Part shown: positions 1 to 8,500 of the stretch, piece after piece
Layout: each line of letters begins with the position of its first letter
Numbering within the stretch: the first letter of the stretch is position 1
Virus record (IMG/VR): IMGVR_UViG_3300038451_000177
Span: 1-37,862 of that record
Origin: a virus
DNA: 37,862 bases
Reading direction: 5' to 3' (one strand)
Position numbers and translations under genes: made by a program
The notes under the pieces: model-generated
Databases searched by the model: none
Told to the model about the DNA's origin: nothing
Seen by the model: only the letters and a program-made list of their open reading frames with translations

Positions 1-234
1 TCAACCCCATTTGCAGAGAACGCTGTCACCTGTCCAGTCTTCTTCAAGCTCCGTGACGACGGCGCAAACTTCACCTGGTCGCTCTCCCGGGACGGGGTGA
101 ATTGGTCGCAGATCTGGCAAGCGAGCCGTACGGCATTTTTGGCCAGTCCAGACCAGTTTGGACTCGAAGTGGACAGCAACAACGCGGCGATCGCGGGAAC
201 GCTTTACTGCTTCCACTGGCTGCAAGGCACGTAG
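1..234 (+). CDS. C-terminal end of a tail-fibre or receptor-binding type protein (partial)
   Basis: The reading frame is open from the first base and stops at TAG 232-234, so only the last 77 residues are visible. They are rich in Trp, Phe and Asn (TWSLSRDGVNWSQIW, then FGLEVDSNN and FHWLQGT), the look of the final strands of a beta-sandwich carbohydrate-binding fold of the concanavalin/DUF1349 type. The next gene starts 6 nt later in the same frame and also carries a lectin-like domain, so both probably belong to the adsorption apparatus. The exact family cannot be decided from this fragment. Confidence 0.6.
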   Translation, partial: STPFAENAVTCPVFFKLRDDGANFTWSLSRDGVNWSQIWQASRTAFLASPDQFGLEVDSNNAAIAGTLYCFHWLQGT

Positions 235-240
235 CATGTC

Positions 241-1839
241 ATGGCCTTCACTCCGACCGGCATACTTGGGGACCTCGGCGCCAACCTGGGTGAATTGGTC
301 CTCGGAACCTACGAGGCGATTGAGAATGTATTTATCGCCTCCGGTGTTGGGACCGCGGCCTTTCAGTTCGTCGAACCTCCTGCCGCCTTCACTCCGACCG
401 GCATACTCGGAGACCTGAACGCCAACCTCGGCGAATTCATCCTCGGCACGTTCCAAGTGCCGGTGGTGCCCCCGATCTCGGGCAGTTCCTTCGCGGCGGC
501 CGGTTCGGCAGCGGTTTCGCTCGCCGGCGCCCACGTGTGGAGCGGGAAGGTCGCCGCCGCGGGCGCCGCGGCGACGTCGGCCCTTGGCGCGAGGGTGCAG
601 TTCGGCCAGTTCGCGGCCGCCGGCTCGAGCGCGATCACGGAACTGGACGGGAGCGGCCAGCGCAGCGGCGTCTTCAGCGCTGCGGGGAAGTCGAGCCTCA
701 GCCTCGTCTCCGGGCAGTACGGTTACCGGCTGATCCCGCGCCGCCTAGGCCGTTGGGAAAAGCCGCCGGTTGGTACCCAGATTGAGGGGGGCGCGCCACT
801 CGCCAAGGATCTGCGCATCGCGGCACTCATCAACGAGGGCGGCGGTCGGAATTTGTGGAACGCGGTAGGCTTGGTGGCCGCTTTTCTCCAAGGAGGATAC
901 TCTCCTGCTCGCGGCGCGGATGGCTTCGGGCCGTGGGCCTACTATCCTTCCAGTGACAACGCCTGGTCCTTCGGTGCCGGGGCGGTGCTTGCTTGTCCCG
1001 GCTCGGTGAGTGCGGCGGTAGTATGTGACGTTCCGGGTGATCTCGAGTTCGGGCCGCTTCTGTTCGCAAGGGGCACAATCACCTCGTGCTATTACGGCAG
1101 CCCCGTGGCTTCGGGCGATTGGGGCATCTACGGCGCGCGCGGTCCCGCTCCCAATTACACGCCTTACCTGGGCGTCTGGATCGACACAGCAGCAGGCCAG
1201 CAGTATCTCACGTTCAGTGTTCCTCCGTCTCCGGCGCTGATCGGGTTCACTTACGACGGAGCGACGCTGATAGCCTACGTCAACGGCCAGAGGGTCGCCA
1301 GCAGCACGATCAATTGGCCGCTGGTAACGGGCTCCTATGCGCTTCTGTTGGGCGGAGAGGCTTCGGGAGTCAACCAGTGCTGGAACGTCCGGCTCTACGC
1401 GGCCTACTTGTGGGGCCGCGCTCTCTCGCCTTCAGAGATGCAGCAGCTCTGGGAGCGGCCGTACACCTCCCTCACCGTTCCGTTACGGCGATGGGTGGCG
1501 ATCGCACCGCCTTCAGGGGCCCAGTGGCTCGGAAACTTCCGCGCGGCGGCGAAGGCAACGGCGACGTGGACCGCGGGCGCCAGTGTCGGATCGGAGGTCT
1601 TTCGGGCTCTCGGCGTGGGGACTGCGGAGTGGAATGCAGCCCGAGAAACCACTGGCGAATTCTCGGCCCACGGAAGGGCCACGGCTGCGTGGGACGCGGC
1701 GCCTTACCTCAGCGGCAGCTTCGAATGCGATGGCCAGGCAGCGGCGGAGTTTGTCGGATCGCTTGATGCGCAACCCTATACCTGCTTGACAGCGGGTGAC
1801 GGCTTGGCCGAGGGCAGCGTCGAGAACTTCGTGTACTGA
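241..1839 (+). CDS. Tail-fibre-like protein with central LamG/concanavalin-type lectin domain and flanking beta-repeats
   Basis: This 532-residue protein starts at ATG 241 with no clear Shine-Dalgarno site. The N-terminus holds a duplicated module (residues 3-22 and 50-70, core FTPTGILGDL). Four short repeats of the type GxFxAAGxSA follow (about residues 82-160). Residues about 185-415 form a LamG-like domain: a Trp/Tyr-rich core, a strand reading IGFTYDGATLIAYVNGQRV, and the closing WGRALSPSEMQQLWERPY segment typical of phage and secreted LamG proteins. About four more repeats (GxFxAxGxATAxW) close the protein. Family knowledge says such domains bind surface glycans. Its role as a receptor-binding fibre is inferred from the fold and from its place beside ejection genes. 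The last 64 nt overlap a convergent minus-strand gene. Confidence 0.8.
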   Translation: MAFTPTGILGDLGANLGELVLGTYEAIENVFIASGVGTAAFQFVEPPAAFTPTGILGDLNANLGEFILGTFQVPVVPPISGSSFAAAGSAAVSLAGAHVWSGKVAAAGAAATSALGARVQFGQFAAAGSSAITELDGSGQRSGVFSAAGKSSLSLVSGQYGYRLIPRRLGRWEKPPVGTQIEGGAPLAKDLRIAALINEGGGRNLWNAVGLVAAFLQGGYSPARGADGFGPWAYYPSSDNAWSFGAGAVLACPGSVSAAVVCDVPGDLEFGPLLFARGTITSCYYGSPVASGDWGIYGARGPAPNYTPYLGVWIDTAAGQQYLTFSVPPSPALIGFTYDGATLIAYVNGQRVASSTINWPLVTGSYALLLGGEASGVNQCWNVRLYAAYLWGRALSPSEMQQLWERPYTSLTVPLRRWVAIAPPSGAQWLGNFRAAAKATATWTAGASVGSEVFRALGVGTAEWNAARETTGEFSAHGRATAAWDAAPYLSGSFECDGQAAAEFVGSLDAQPYTCLTAGDGLAEGSVENFVY

Positions 1840-2153
1840 CCCCGGGAGAAGAAGTGTAGAGGCGTAGGCTGCGGCATCGGCACGAAAGGCGGCGATTTCC
1901 CAATCCAGTAGGAGTCCCTGATTCGCCGGAGCACACCGTCCCCGTAGTCGAAGGAGTAACCAAGCACCCTCCCGTCGGGACCAATGGCCCATTCTTCGCG
2001 GGTGTTTTTCTGGAAACCCTCGAACGCAATCGTAAGCCGAGGTCTCGGAATCGAGATCAGCTTCTTGCCTGGCACCCATAAAAGCCTTTCGGGATCAAGC
2101 ACCGCAGTAGCAGCCACGCCGGCAAGCACGGCGAAGAATCCGCGGCGGTTCAT
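1776..2153 (-). CDS. Phage protein with twin-arginine-type signal (minus strand)
   Basis: The protein has 125 residues. The start MNRRGFFAVLAGVAATA is a classic Tat-type signal (RRGF followed by a hydrophobic stretch), and it continues into DPERLLWVPGKKLISIP, a segment I recognise as recurrent in phage proteins annotated only as Tat-signal-containing. The remainder (FEGFQKNTREEWAIGPDGRV, SFDYGDGVLRRI) is unassigned. The gene runs against its neighbours and its 3' end overlaps the fibre gene by 64 nt. ATG 2153 was chosen because a TATACT hexamer lies 6 nt upstream and because the signal motif starts there. Export through Tat is inferred from the signal only. Confidence 0.7.
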   Translation of the reverse strand: MNRRGFFAVLAGVAATAVLDPERLLWVPGKKLISIPRPRLTIAFEGFQKNTREEWAIGPDGRVLGYSFDYGDGVLRRIRDSYWIGKSPPFVPMPQPTPLHFFSRGQYTKFSTLPSAKPSPAVKQV

Positions 2154-2159
2154 TTCTTC

Positions 2160-2165
2160 AGTATA
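2160..2165 (-). promoter_or_regulatory. -10 box TATACT for the Tat-signal gene
   Basis: On the minus strand TATACT matches TATAAT at 5 of 6 positions and is separated from ATG 2153 by only 6 nt (GAAGAA), which would give a leaderless message. No good -35 is visible at 16-18 nt. The same 15-bp gap separates the divergent start at 2169. Confidence 0.4.
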
Positions 2166-2168
2166 GCC

Positions 2169-2636
2169 ATGGGCACCATCCAACTCGAACGGACCACGGA
2201 TTATCGTCTGCTCACTGCTCTGTTGCGGGGGCACGCGGAACTTTACTACTGGATCTCCGACGACTTCTCGCCATCACTCGAGGAGGCGTCGATCATCGAG
2301 CATCCGGATCTCTGGTATGTCCTGGCGCGCGACCCCGACGGCGACCTGATGGGATTCTTCCGCCTGGCGCCGCAGACCGGAATCTGCTGGGAGTTGCACA
2401 CGGTCATGCGCCTGAACGGAAAGGCGCTCGAAGCCATGAAAGCGCTCTTCGAGTGGCTGTGGCAGCGGACCAAAATCGTGCGCATCGTGACCAACATGCC
2501 GAGTTTCAACCGCGTGGCCCAACGCTTCGCCAGGAGAGCGGGGCTGAGGCAGTACGGGCTGAACGAGAAGAGTTACAGGAAAGACGGGCAGAACCATGAC
2601 CAGATCCTTTTCGGCATCACCCGCCCAGGAGTATAG
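2169..2636 (+). CDS. DUF2824 / GNAT-fold phage protein (P22 gp14-like)
   Basis: A 155-residue protein with the GNAT-like alternation of strands and helices. It has a strand pair around LWYVLARDPDGDLMGFFRL (residues about 48-66), a central strand WELHTVM, and a terminal segment VAQRFARRAGLRQYGLNEKS resembling the last GNAT helix and strand. Phage proteins of this kind, beside ejection genes in P22-like podoviruses, are annotated DUF2824 or gp14-like and take part in particle assembly. Acetyltransferase activity is not shown. It starts right after the minus-strand Tat gene and is followed 3 nt later by the next gene. No Shine-Dalgarno site is evident. Confidence 0.7.
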   Translation: MGTIQLERTTDYRLLTALLRGHAELYYWISDDFSPSLEEASIIEHPDLWYVLARDPDGDLMGFFRLAPQTGICWELHTVMRLNGKALEAMKALFEWLWQRTKIVRIVTNMPSFNRVAQRFARRAGLRQYGLNEKSYRKDGQNHDQILFGITRPGV

Positions 2637-2639
2637 ACC

Positions 2640-3908
2640 ATGCCACTTTTAGCCGCAGGCATCATGGCCGGCGGGAGCATCATCAGCGGCCTGATCGGAT
2701 CGAGTTCCGCCAAGAGCGCCGCCAAGACCCAGGCCGCTGCCGGCCAAGCCGTGGCCGGCTCGATCAACCAGGCGACGGGCGGCGCCATCAATGCCGGCTA
2801 TGCCGGCATTACGCAGGCCAACCAGGCGCTCAATCAGGGACTCTACGGCGCAAACCAGGCCATCGGCGCCGGAGTTCTGCAAGCCCAGGGAGCCATCTCC
2901 CCAGCCGTGCAGCAAGCGCAGCAAGCGGCGGCAGAGGGGATGCAAGGCGCGGGGCAGTATATCGCGGGCGGAGTACAGGGCGCAGGCCAGTACCTCACCG
3001 GAGCGCAACAGCAGCAGGCCGGAATCTACAACCAACTCACCGGCGGCATTCAGCCCTATCAGCAAGCCGGCACGCAGGGCGTCCAGCAGCTTCAGAATTT
3101 CATGGCCCCTGGCGGCCAGGGCTCTCAGCAATTCTCGTTCAATCCGCAGAATCTTCAGAACACCCCCGGCTACCAGTTTCAGTTGCAGCAAGGCAACCAG
3201 GCGCTCCAATCCCAGGCCGCGGCTGCAGGAATGCTGCAATCGGGCAGCAACCTCAAAGCCATCGAGAACTACTCGCAGGGTCTCGCCGGAACCACCTACA
3301 ACAACGCCTACAACCAAGCGCTGCAAACCTACCAGACCAACTACGGCAACCAGCTTCAGGGTCTCTCCGCTCTGGCCAACTACGGCCAGAACGCCAACTC
3401 GCAAATGGTCAGCGCGGGCGGCAATTACGGCAACCAGGCCGGTCAAATTGCCGGACTCGGCACCAGCGCGCAGATGCAGGGCGCGAGCCTCGGGGCCCAG
3501 ACGGCTATGCAAGGCGCGGGTCTCATCGGCGGCCAGGCCATGCAGGGCGCGGGCCTGTTGTCGAATACCTCGATGCAAGGCGCGCAGATGCTCTCCAACG
3601 CTCAGCTTGGCGTCGGGAGCCAGCTTGCCAACACCGCCATGCAGGGCAACCAGTACATCGGCAATGTCGGACTGACAGGCGCGGAAGCCGCCGGCAACGC
3701 TTATTTGGGCGCGGCCAATGCCACCTCAGCCGGACAGATTGGCTCGGGTAATGCCTGGCAGAATGCCATCGGCGGCGTGACCAACGCGGCGCAGATGTAC
3801 GGGCTCAGTGCGATGCAGAACCCCTATGGTCTCTACGGTGGGGGAAGCTACAACCCTTACGCCGTTTCTGGTTACTCTCCGTACAGCGGTGAAGGGACCA
3901 TGGGATAA
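2640..3908 (+). CDS. Ala/Gly/Gln-rich DNA-ejection (internal virion) protein
   Basis: 422 residues. The N-terminus has a small hydrophobic glycine-rich stretch (LAAGIMAGGSIISGLIGSSS, residues 3-22), then an Ala/Gln-rich helical region with repeats such as QGAGQYI/QGAGQYL, and a conserved central block (NTPGYQFQLQQGNQAL, then GMLQSGSNLKAIENYSQGLA, then NAYNQALQTYQTNYGNQLQ). I recognise that block from podovirus DNA-transfer or injection proteins (P22 gp7-like and relatives). The C-terminal third is built of MQGAxLxxx repeats. It lies between a gp14-like gene and two further ejection-type genes, as expected for proteins released into the cell envelope during infection. Start ATG 2640 follows the upstream stop by 3 nt. 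Confidence 0.7.
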   Translation: MPLLAAGIMAGGSIISGLIGSSSAKSAAKTQAAAGQAVAGSINQATGGAINAGYAGITQANQALNQGLYGANQAIGAGVLQAQGAISPAVQQAQQAAAEGMQGAGQYIAGGVQGAGQYLTGAQQQQAGIYNQLTGGIQPYQQAGTQGVQQLQNFMAPGGQGSQQFSFNPQNLQNTPGYQFQLQQGNQALQSQAAAAGMLQSGSNLKAIENYSQGLAGTTYNNAYNQALQTYQTNYGNQLQGLSALANYGQNANSQMVSAGGNYGNQAGQIAGLGTSAQMQGASLGAQTAMQGAGLIGGQAMQGAGLLSNTSMQGAQMLSNAQLGVGSQLANTAMQGNQYIGNVGLTGAEAAGNAYLGAANATSAGQIGSGNAWQNAIGGVTNAAQMYGLSAMQNPYGLYGGGSYNPYAVSGYSPYSGEGTMG

Positions 3909-3914
3909 ACCACC

Positions 3915-5492
3915 ATGCCACTCGATCCCAACATCATCCTCGCGGGACGCCCGGCTCCCATCGAAAATCCGATGCAGATGTACAGCCAGATGCTGTCCGC
4001 GCGCGCTCTTCAGCAGCAGAGCGCCATCCAACAGCAGCAGGCCCAGCAGCAGCAGACTCTCTATCCCTACCAGCAGCAGCAGCAGCAAGCGGCTGCTCAA
4101 GAAGCGCAGATTCGCGTCCGCCAGGCTCAGCAGGCACAGCAGGACCAGCAAGCAATCGGCGAAGCTCTCCGGCGCCAGGCGCAGGCCACGCCGGACGGGC
4201 AGTTCCAAGGAACAGGGGACGATGCCATTTACCGGCAGGCCCCTCCGGGTACGGGCGCGGATGCCATCGAACGCGACGCCCCGAAGGGCACGGGCACAGA
4301 TCAGGGCATCTACCGGCAACTTCCTGCCACGGGTGGCGGCGCACCCGCTTACGGCTCGCACCCCATCGACCTGATGAAGGCCGGAGAGGATGCCTTCAAC
4401 AGCGGAGGTCTGTCCTACGCTGGGTACGCCGAATACCAGAAGCAAGTGCTCGCTCACCGGCAGGAGCTCGCCAAGACGTCGACGGAAGAGCTGAAGGCCA
4501 CCAACGCGCGGCACGATGAATACCTTGGCAGGCTGGCGGCATTTCGTAGCGAGTCCCCCGAATACCAGCAGAACAACTGGAAGAACTTCAACCAGCAAGC
4601 CTACACCGACGGACTTTTGAACTCCTCGGAGTACTCTGCCACCATCAGCCAGCATCCGGAGTTACCTGATTCTCAGACGTTGGACGCCTACCAACTCGGG
4701 ATGCAGACCCTGAGCGGCCAGCAGGCGGCGGCACTCAAGCTACAACAGGCGAACACGGCCAAAGCGCGCCAAACGGCTGCGGAATCGGCAGCGAAAATCA
4801 GTGCGGCGAAACTGCCCGAGGTCCAGGCCCAGGCCGATCAGGCGGTGCGCGCCAACCAGACGGCCATCCTGGCCACAGCGACCGACGCCGACGATTACGA
4901 AGCCAAGCTGGCACAGTTGCCGCCCGGCGATGCGGCCAAGTACGGCTATCCCGACCCTGAGGATTGGGACCCGAAGCAGACGCCGGCTCAACTGAGGCAG
5001 ATGGGGCAAACGTCCGAACAGCAGGTGACCAGCGGGGCCACCGCCGCCACCAGGGCGCAAACCGCAGCCCATGAGCAGACCATGGAAGCGCAGGGCTGGC
5101 AGCGCATAGCCATCCAGAAGGCGCGCGCCGGCGCCGGCGGACTCACGCCGGTACAGACCTTGCGGGAGACGGACGCTATCAGCAAACAAGAGTTCGGGCT
5201 GCACCAGGAGCGGATCGACATCGGAACCAAGCTCACCGGCGGCTTTGCCGTCGATAAAAACGGCAATCCAACGAAGACTCCACTGAGCCCACAGTTGCGG
5301 GGACAAATACAGGGGCGGCTTCAACTTATCAATGGGCAACTCCAGCAGGTCCAGGCGCGCAAGGCGAGCCTCATGGGCGTGACGGCGCCCCCGCAATCCG
5401 TGATCGACAACATGCCGGAGGGTCAGCCGGTGAACAGCCCCGATGGCCACACCTGGAAAAAGCAGGACGGTATCGCCTACTTCGTGCAATAA
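3915..5492 (+). CDS. Gln-rich coiled-coil internal virion protein
   Basis: 525 residues. The opening MPLDPNIILAGRPAPIENPM is a common start of podovirus internal-virion proteins. It is followed by an extreme poly-Gln/Ala tract (residues about 33-75), a degenerate repeat (GTGDDAIYRQAPPGTGADAI, then GTGTDQGIYRQLP), a long charged helical region and a short terminal domain ending NSPDGHTWKKQDGIAYFVQ. There is no enzymatic motif and no signal peptide. By position between an ejection protein and the polyvalent giant protein it is probably a third ejected or channel-forming component (P22 gp20/gp16-like in role, not proven in sequence). The gap to the previous gene is 6 nt and to the next 38 nt. 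Confidence 0.65.
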   Translation: MPLDPNIILAGRPAPIENPMQMYSQMLSARALQQQSAIQQQQAQQQQTLYPYQQQQQQAAAQEAQIRVRQAQQAQQDQQAIGEALRRQAQATPDGQFQGTGDDAIYRQAPPGTGADAIERDAPKGTGTDQGIYRQLPATGGGAPAYGSHPIDLMKAGEDAFNSGGLSYAGYAEYQKQVLAHRQELAKTSTEELKATNARHDEYLGRLAAFRSESPEYQQNNWKNFNQQAYTDGLLNSSEYSATISQHPELPDSQTLDAYQLGMQTLSGQQAAALKLQQANTAKARQTAAESAAKISAAKLPEVQAQADQAVRANQTAILATATDADDYEAKLAQLPPGDAAKYGYPDPEDWDPKQTPAQLRQMGQTSEQQVTSGATAATRAQTAAHEQTMEAQGWQRIAIQKARAGAGGLTPVQTLRETDAISKQEFGLHQERIDIGTKLTGGFAVDKNGNPTKTPLSPQLRGQIQGRLQLINGQLQQVQARKASLMGVTAPPQSVIDNMPEGQPVNSPDGHTWKKQDGIAYFVQ

Positions 5493-5530
5493 GCCGTTAA
5501 TCACTCCGACAATCGCCGGATATTCTCCCC

Positions 5531-8500
5531 ATGGCAGACCAAGACCTCGGTGGCGGCTGGACCGTTGCCGGCGCAACACAATCCACACCACCCTCGCCCC
5601 CGCCCGCTCAAACTCAGCCACAGGACCTGGGCGGTGGCTGGACTGTGGCAGCCGCTCCGGCGCCTCCCGTCCGCGCTCCGGCCCCCTCGGTTCCTCCCCC
5701 TCCACCCTCCGCGGTATCACCTGATACCGGGGATCAAGACCAAGACATTCAGGCCCCAGCTTCGGCCTACGCCCCTCCCACCCGTTATGGCCGCAATCAG
5801 CAGGGAAGTCTCGTCTCGAAGTGGAATGGATCGAACTGGGTAGATTTGTACAACGGCAAAAAGGTAGGAGCGCCGGCCAAAGAAGAATCGGGACCGCAGT
5901 ACGGGCCAGGACAGGACTTTGCCGCGCAACCCCCCGCGGCTGGACAGCTAGGCCCCAGCCCAACGGGCGCCCCATCGCCGCAGATCCAGGAACGGGAGAT
6001 CCCCCCTGCGCCACAGGCGCCCCCCATCCTCGGCATCTACGCTCGCAAGCCAGGGACCCCGACATATGTTGGACCAGGGGGGCGAACCTACACGCCACCC
6101 CCGGAGGAAACCACCGCTCAAACCCTTCAGAAATTTCTACTTTCGCCGCCGCCCTTCGTTCAGGACGCCGTGAAAGAGTTGAACCAGATTATGGTCGGCC
6201 CCTTCCAGATCATCCAGAAGGGCATCATCGAGCCTGCCGCCGGCATGATATCGCCCGCGGGGGCAGCGATGGCAGTCACCGGCGCCGGCTTGGGCGCGGC
6301 AGCGGCATCCTCAAGCGCGCAGATGGCGGCGGCAGGCAAAGCTGCGGATGCAGCCCTCTCGACGTTCTTCACGGGCTTACAGGCGCGCCAGATCACCAAA
6401 GAAGTTCCCGAGGCTTACGACGCCTACCAGAAAGGTGACTACTGGGGCGCCCTGGGCGAGTTGGGCGCCGCCGGCACATCGGCATTTCTTGGAACGCTGG
6501 CGGGAATGCACGCCGCCGGGCAACTCAGTGATGTCGGCGCGCTGTCGGCAACGCGGCGCGCGCTCCAGGAACGGCTAAACGCCGAGGAAGCCTATCGCGC
6601 GGCAGGCGAGCGGGCCGACGCAGCCAGGGCCGCCGCAAACAGACCAAGGCTGGCAGCCCCGGCACCGGAAGTCCCCGAAACGCCACCGGTCCCTGGCGAG
6701 CCACCGGCGCCAGCCCCCCTCCCGCCAGAAGCCGCCCCCACCGCTGTACCGACGCCCCCCGAAGCCCCGCCACCGCCCGCAGCCGCCGTGGACCTCGGCG
6801 AAGGCTGGCGCACCGCCGCTCCGCCGCGGGTGCCCCAAGAACCGGCTGCCGCCGCGCCGCCCGCTGTGTCTGTACCGCCGCCGACTATGGCCGCAGCACC
6901 ACCTACCGCCGCCCCCGCCGCCGGCGCAGCCCAGAAGCCGGAAGGTCGCTCTGGCGAGGATTTGATTCGCGGCTCGACCAATATCCCCCTCTCCCCGCAA
7001 GGAGTCGAGCAAGCCAACCAAATCGGGCAGCGCTTCGCCCAGAAGGGCGGTTTGGACCTGGTGGTGAGTTCCGACATGGACCGAGCGGTTCAGACTGCGG
7101 CTCCGATTGCCCAAGCCAGCGGGGCCTATTTCAGCCACGCCACTGAAGGTTTGCATCCCTGGTATCTGGGAGAGGTTGAGGGCCAGCCGACCGAAAAGGT
7201 CCTGGATCGCCTGAACGGCTTCATCGACGACTCGCCGGATAAACCCGTGCCCGGCCGCAGCGAGGGATCCACACAGAACGGCGAAGCGTTCAACACCTTC
7301 AAAGAGCGGGCCATCGGAACGGTTCAGGATTTGATGGACCAGTACGCTGAGGCTCAGGCAAACGACCAGCCCATCAAAATCGGAGCGGTCACGCACTACC
7401 GGGACGTGAAACTGCTCCACGCGTGGGCCGATGCGGGATTTCCGGAGAACCTGGACAAGTTCCAACCTTCGAGCGATGAGATGACCGGCAAGGACGATCC
7501 GCCGGGCAGCGTCCAGCAAATTTCACAGGATGCCAAGGGCAAGTGGCAGATGCAGCCGGTCGATATGGCGAGCAACGCGGCGCTTCAGCCAGGAATCTAC
7601 ATCATCCGGCACAGCCCCACGGTCTATAACGCCGAAAACCGCAACATCCCGGCGCCGCCGGTGGGTCAAATGCCCCAGGCTCAGACCCCGGTTCGAACCC
7701 CTCCTCCGGCTCCGGCTGTGGTTCAAACGCCACAGCCTGTCACCCCAATTGGCCGCACCTTACCTCCTCCTCAGCCCCCTGGAATCGTTCCTGCGCCTCC
7801 GCAGGGCCAAGGGGCCGAAATAGCGCCCGTGCGAACGCCCTCCGGTGCCACGGTCACACCAAATACGGTGTCAATGGAGCGCGCCGACTTCGAGCAGGAG
7901 CACACGGATCTGCCGAGGATTCTGCGCGAGGGCACACCAGCGGAGCGTGAGAAAGAAGCGGCGGAGCAGGCGCAGGAGTTGAAGGAAGTTCAGGCGGTGA
8001 ACGCTCGGGAGCCTGGCTGGGTCGGCAACGTTCCAACCTCCGAAATCAAGGTAGATGCTCCGCGCTTCCAGTTCAAGGCCAACGTGGGCCAAGGGGGTGT
8101 CGGGGAAGAGTCGCGCGACATCACCCGGTGGGACCCGGAGAAGTCGGGTGTCCTGGCCGTATGGAAAGACCCCGCGGACGGCCAGACCTACGTGGTCAAT
8201 GGCCATAATCGGCTGGACCTCGCCAGGCGTCTCAATGTCCCCGAGGCCACCGCCCGCTATTTGGTTGCCAACAACGCGCAGGAAGCGCGTCTCAAGGGCG
8301 CACTCATCAACATCGCCGAAGGTAGAGGCGAGGCCACCGACGCGGCCAAGATATTCCGCGATTCTCGCATGACTCCGGAGCAGTTGCGCGCCAACGGGGT
8401 CTCGCTCACGGGCAAGGTGGCCAGCGAAGGGCTGGCGCTTTCGAATCTCTCGCAGCCCATCTTCGACGACGTGATTAACGGAACCCTCCCAGTCGCCAGA

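Noticed and set aside
2649-3578. Long minus-strand reading frame opposite the ejection gene
   Set aside because: Its Leu/Arg/Gly-rich product is the typical antisense shadow of an Ala/Gln-rich GC-rich gene and has no start context or domain.
4740-6098. 452-residue minus-strand reading frame
   Set aside because: It spans two plus-strand virion genes, is Arg/Leu/Pro-biased and lacks any family signal.
7530-7823. Third frame switch in the giant gene near the Pro-rich linker
   Set aside because: The +1 frame here gives an Arg/Ser/Leu-rich product without coding character, unlike the two reported sites.
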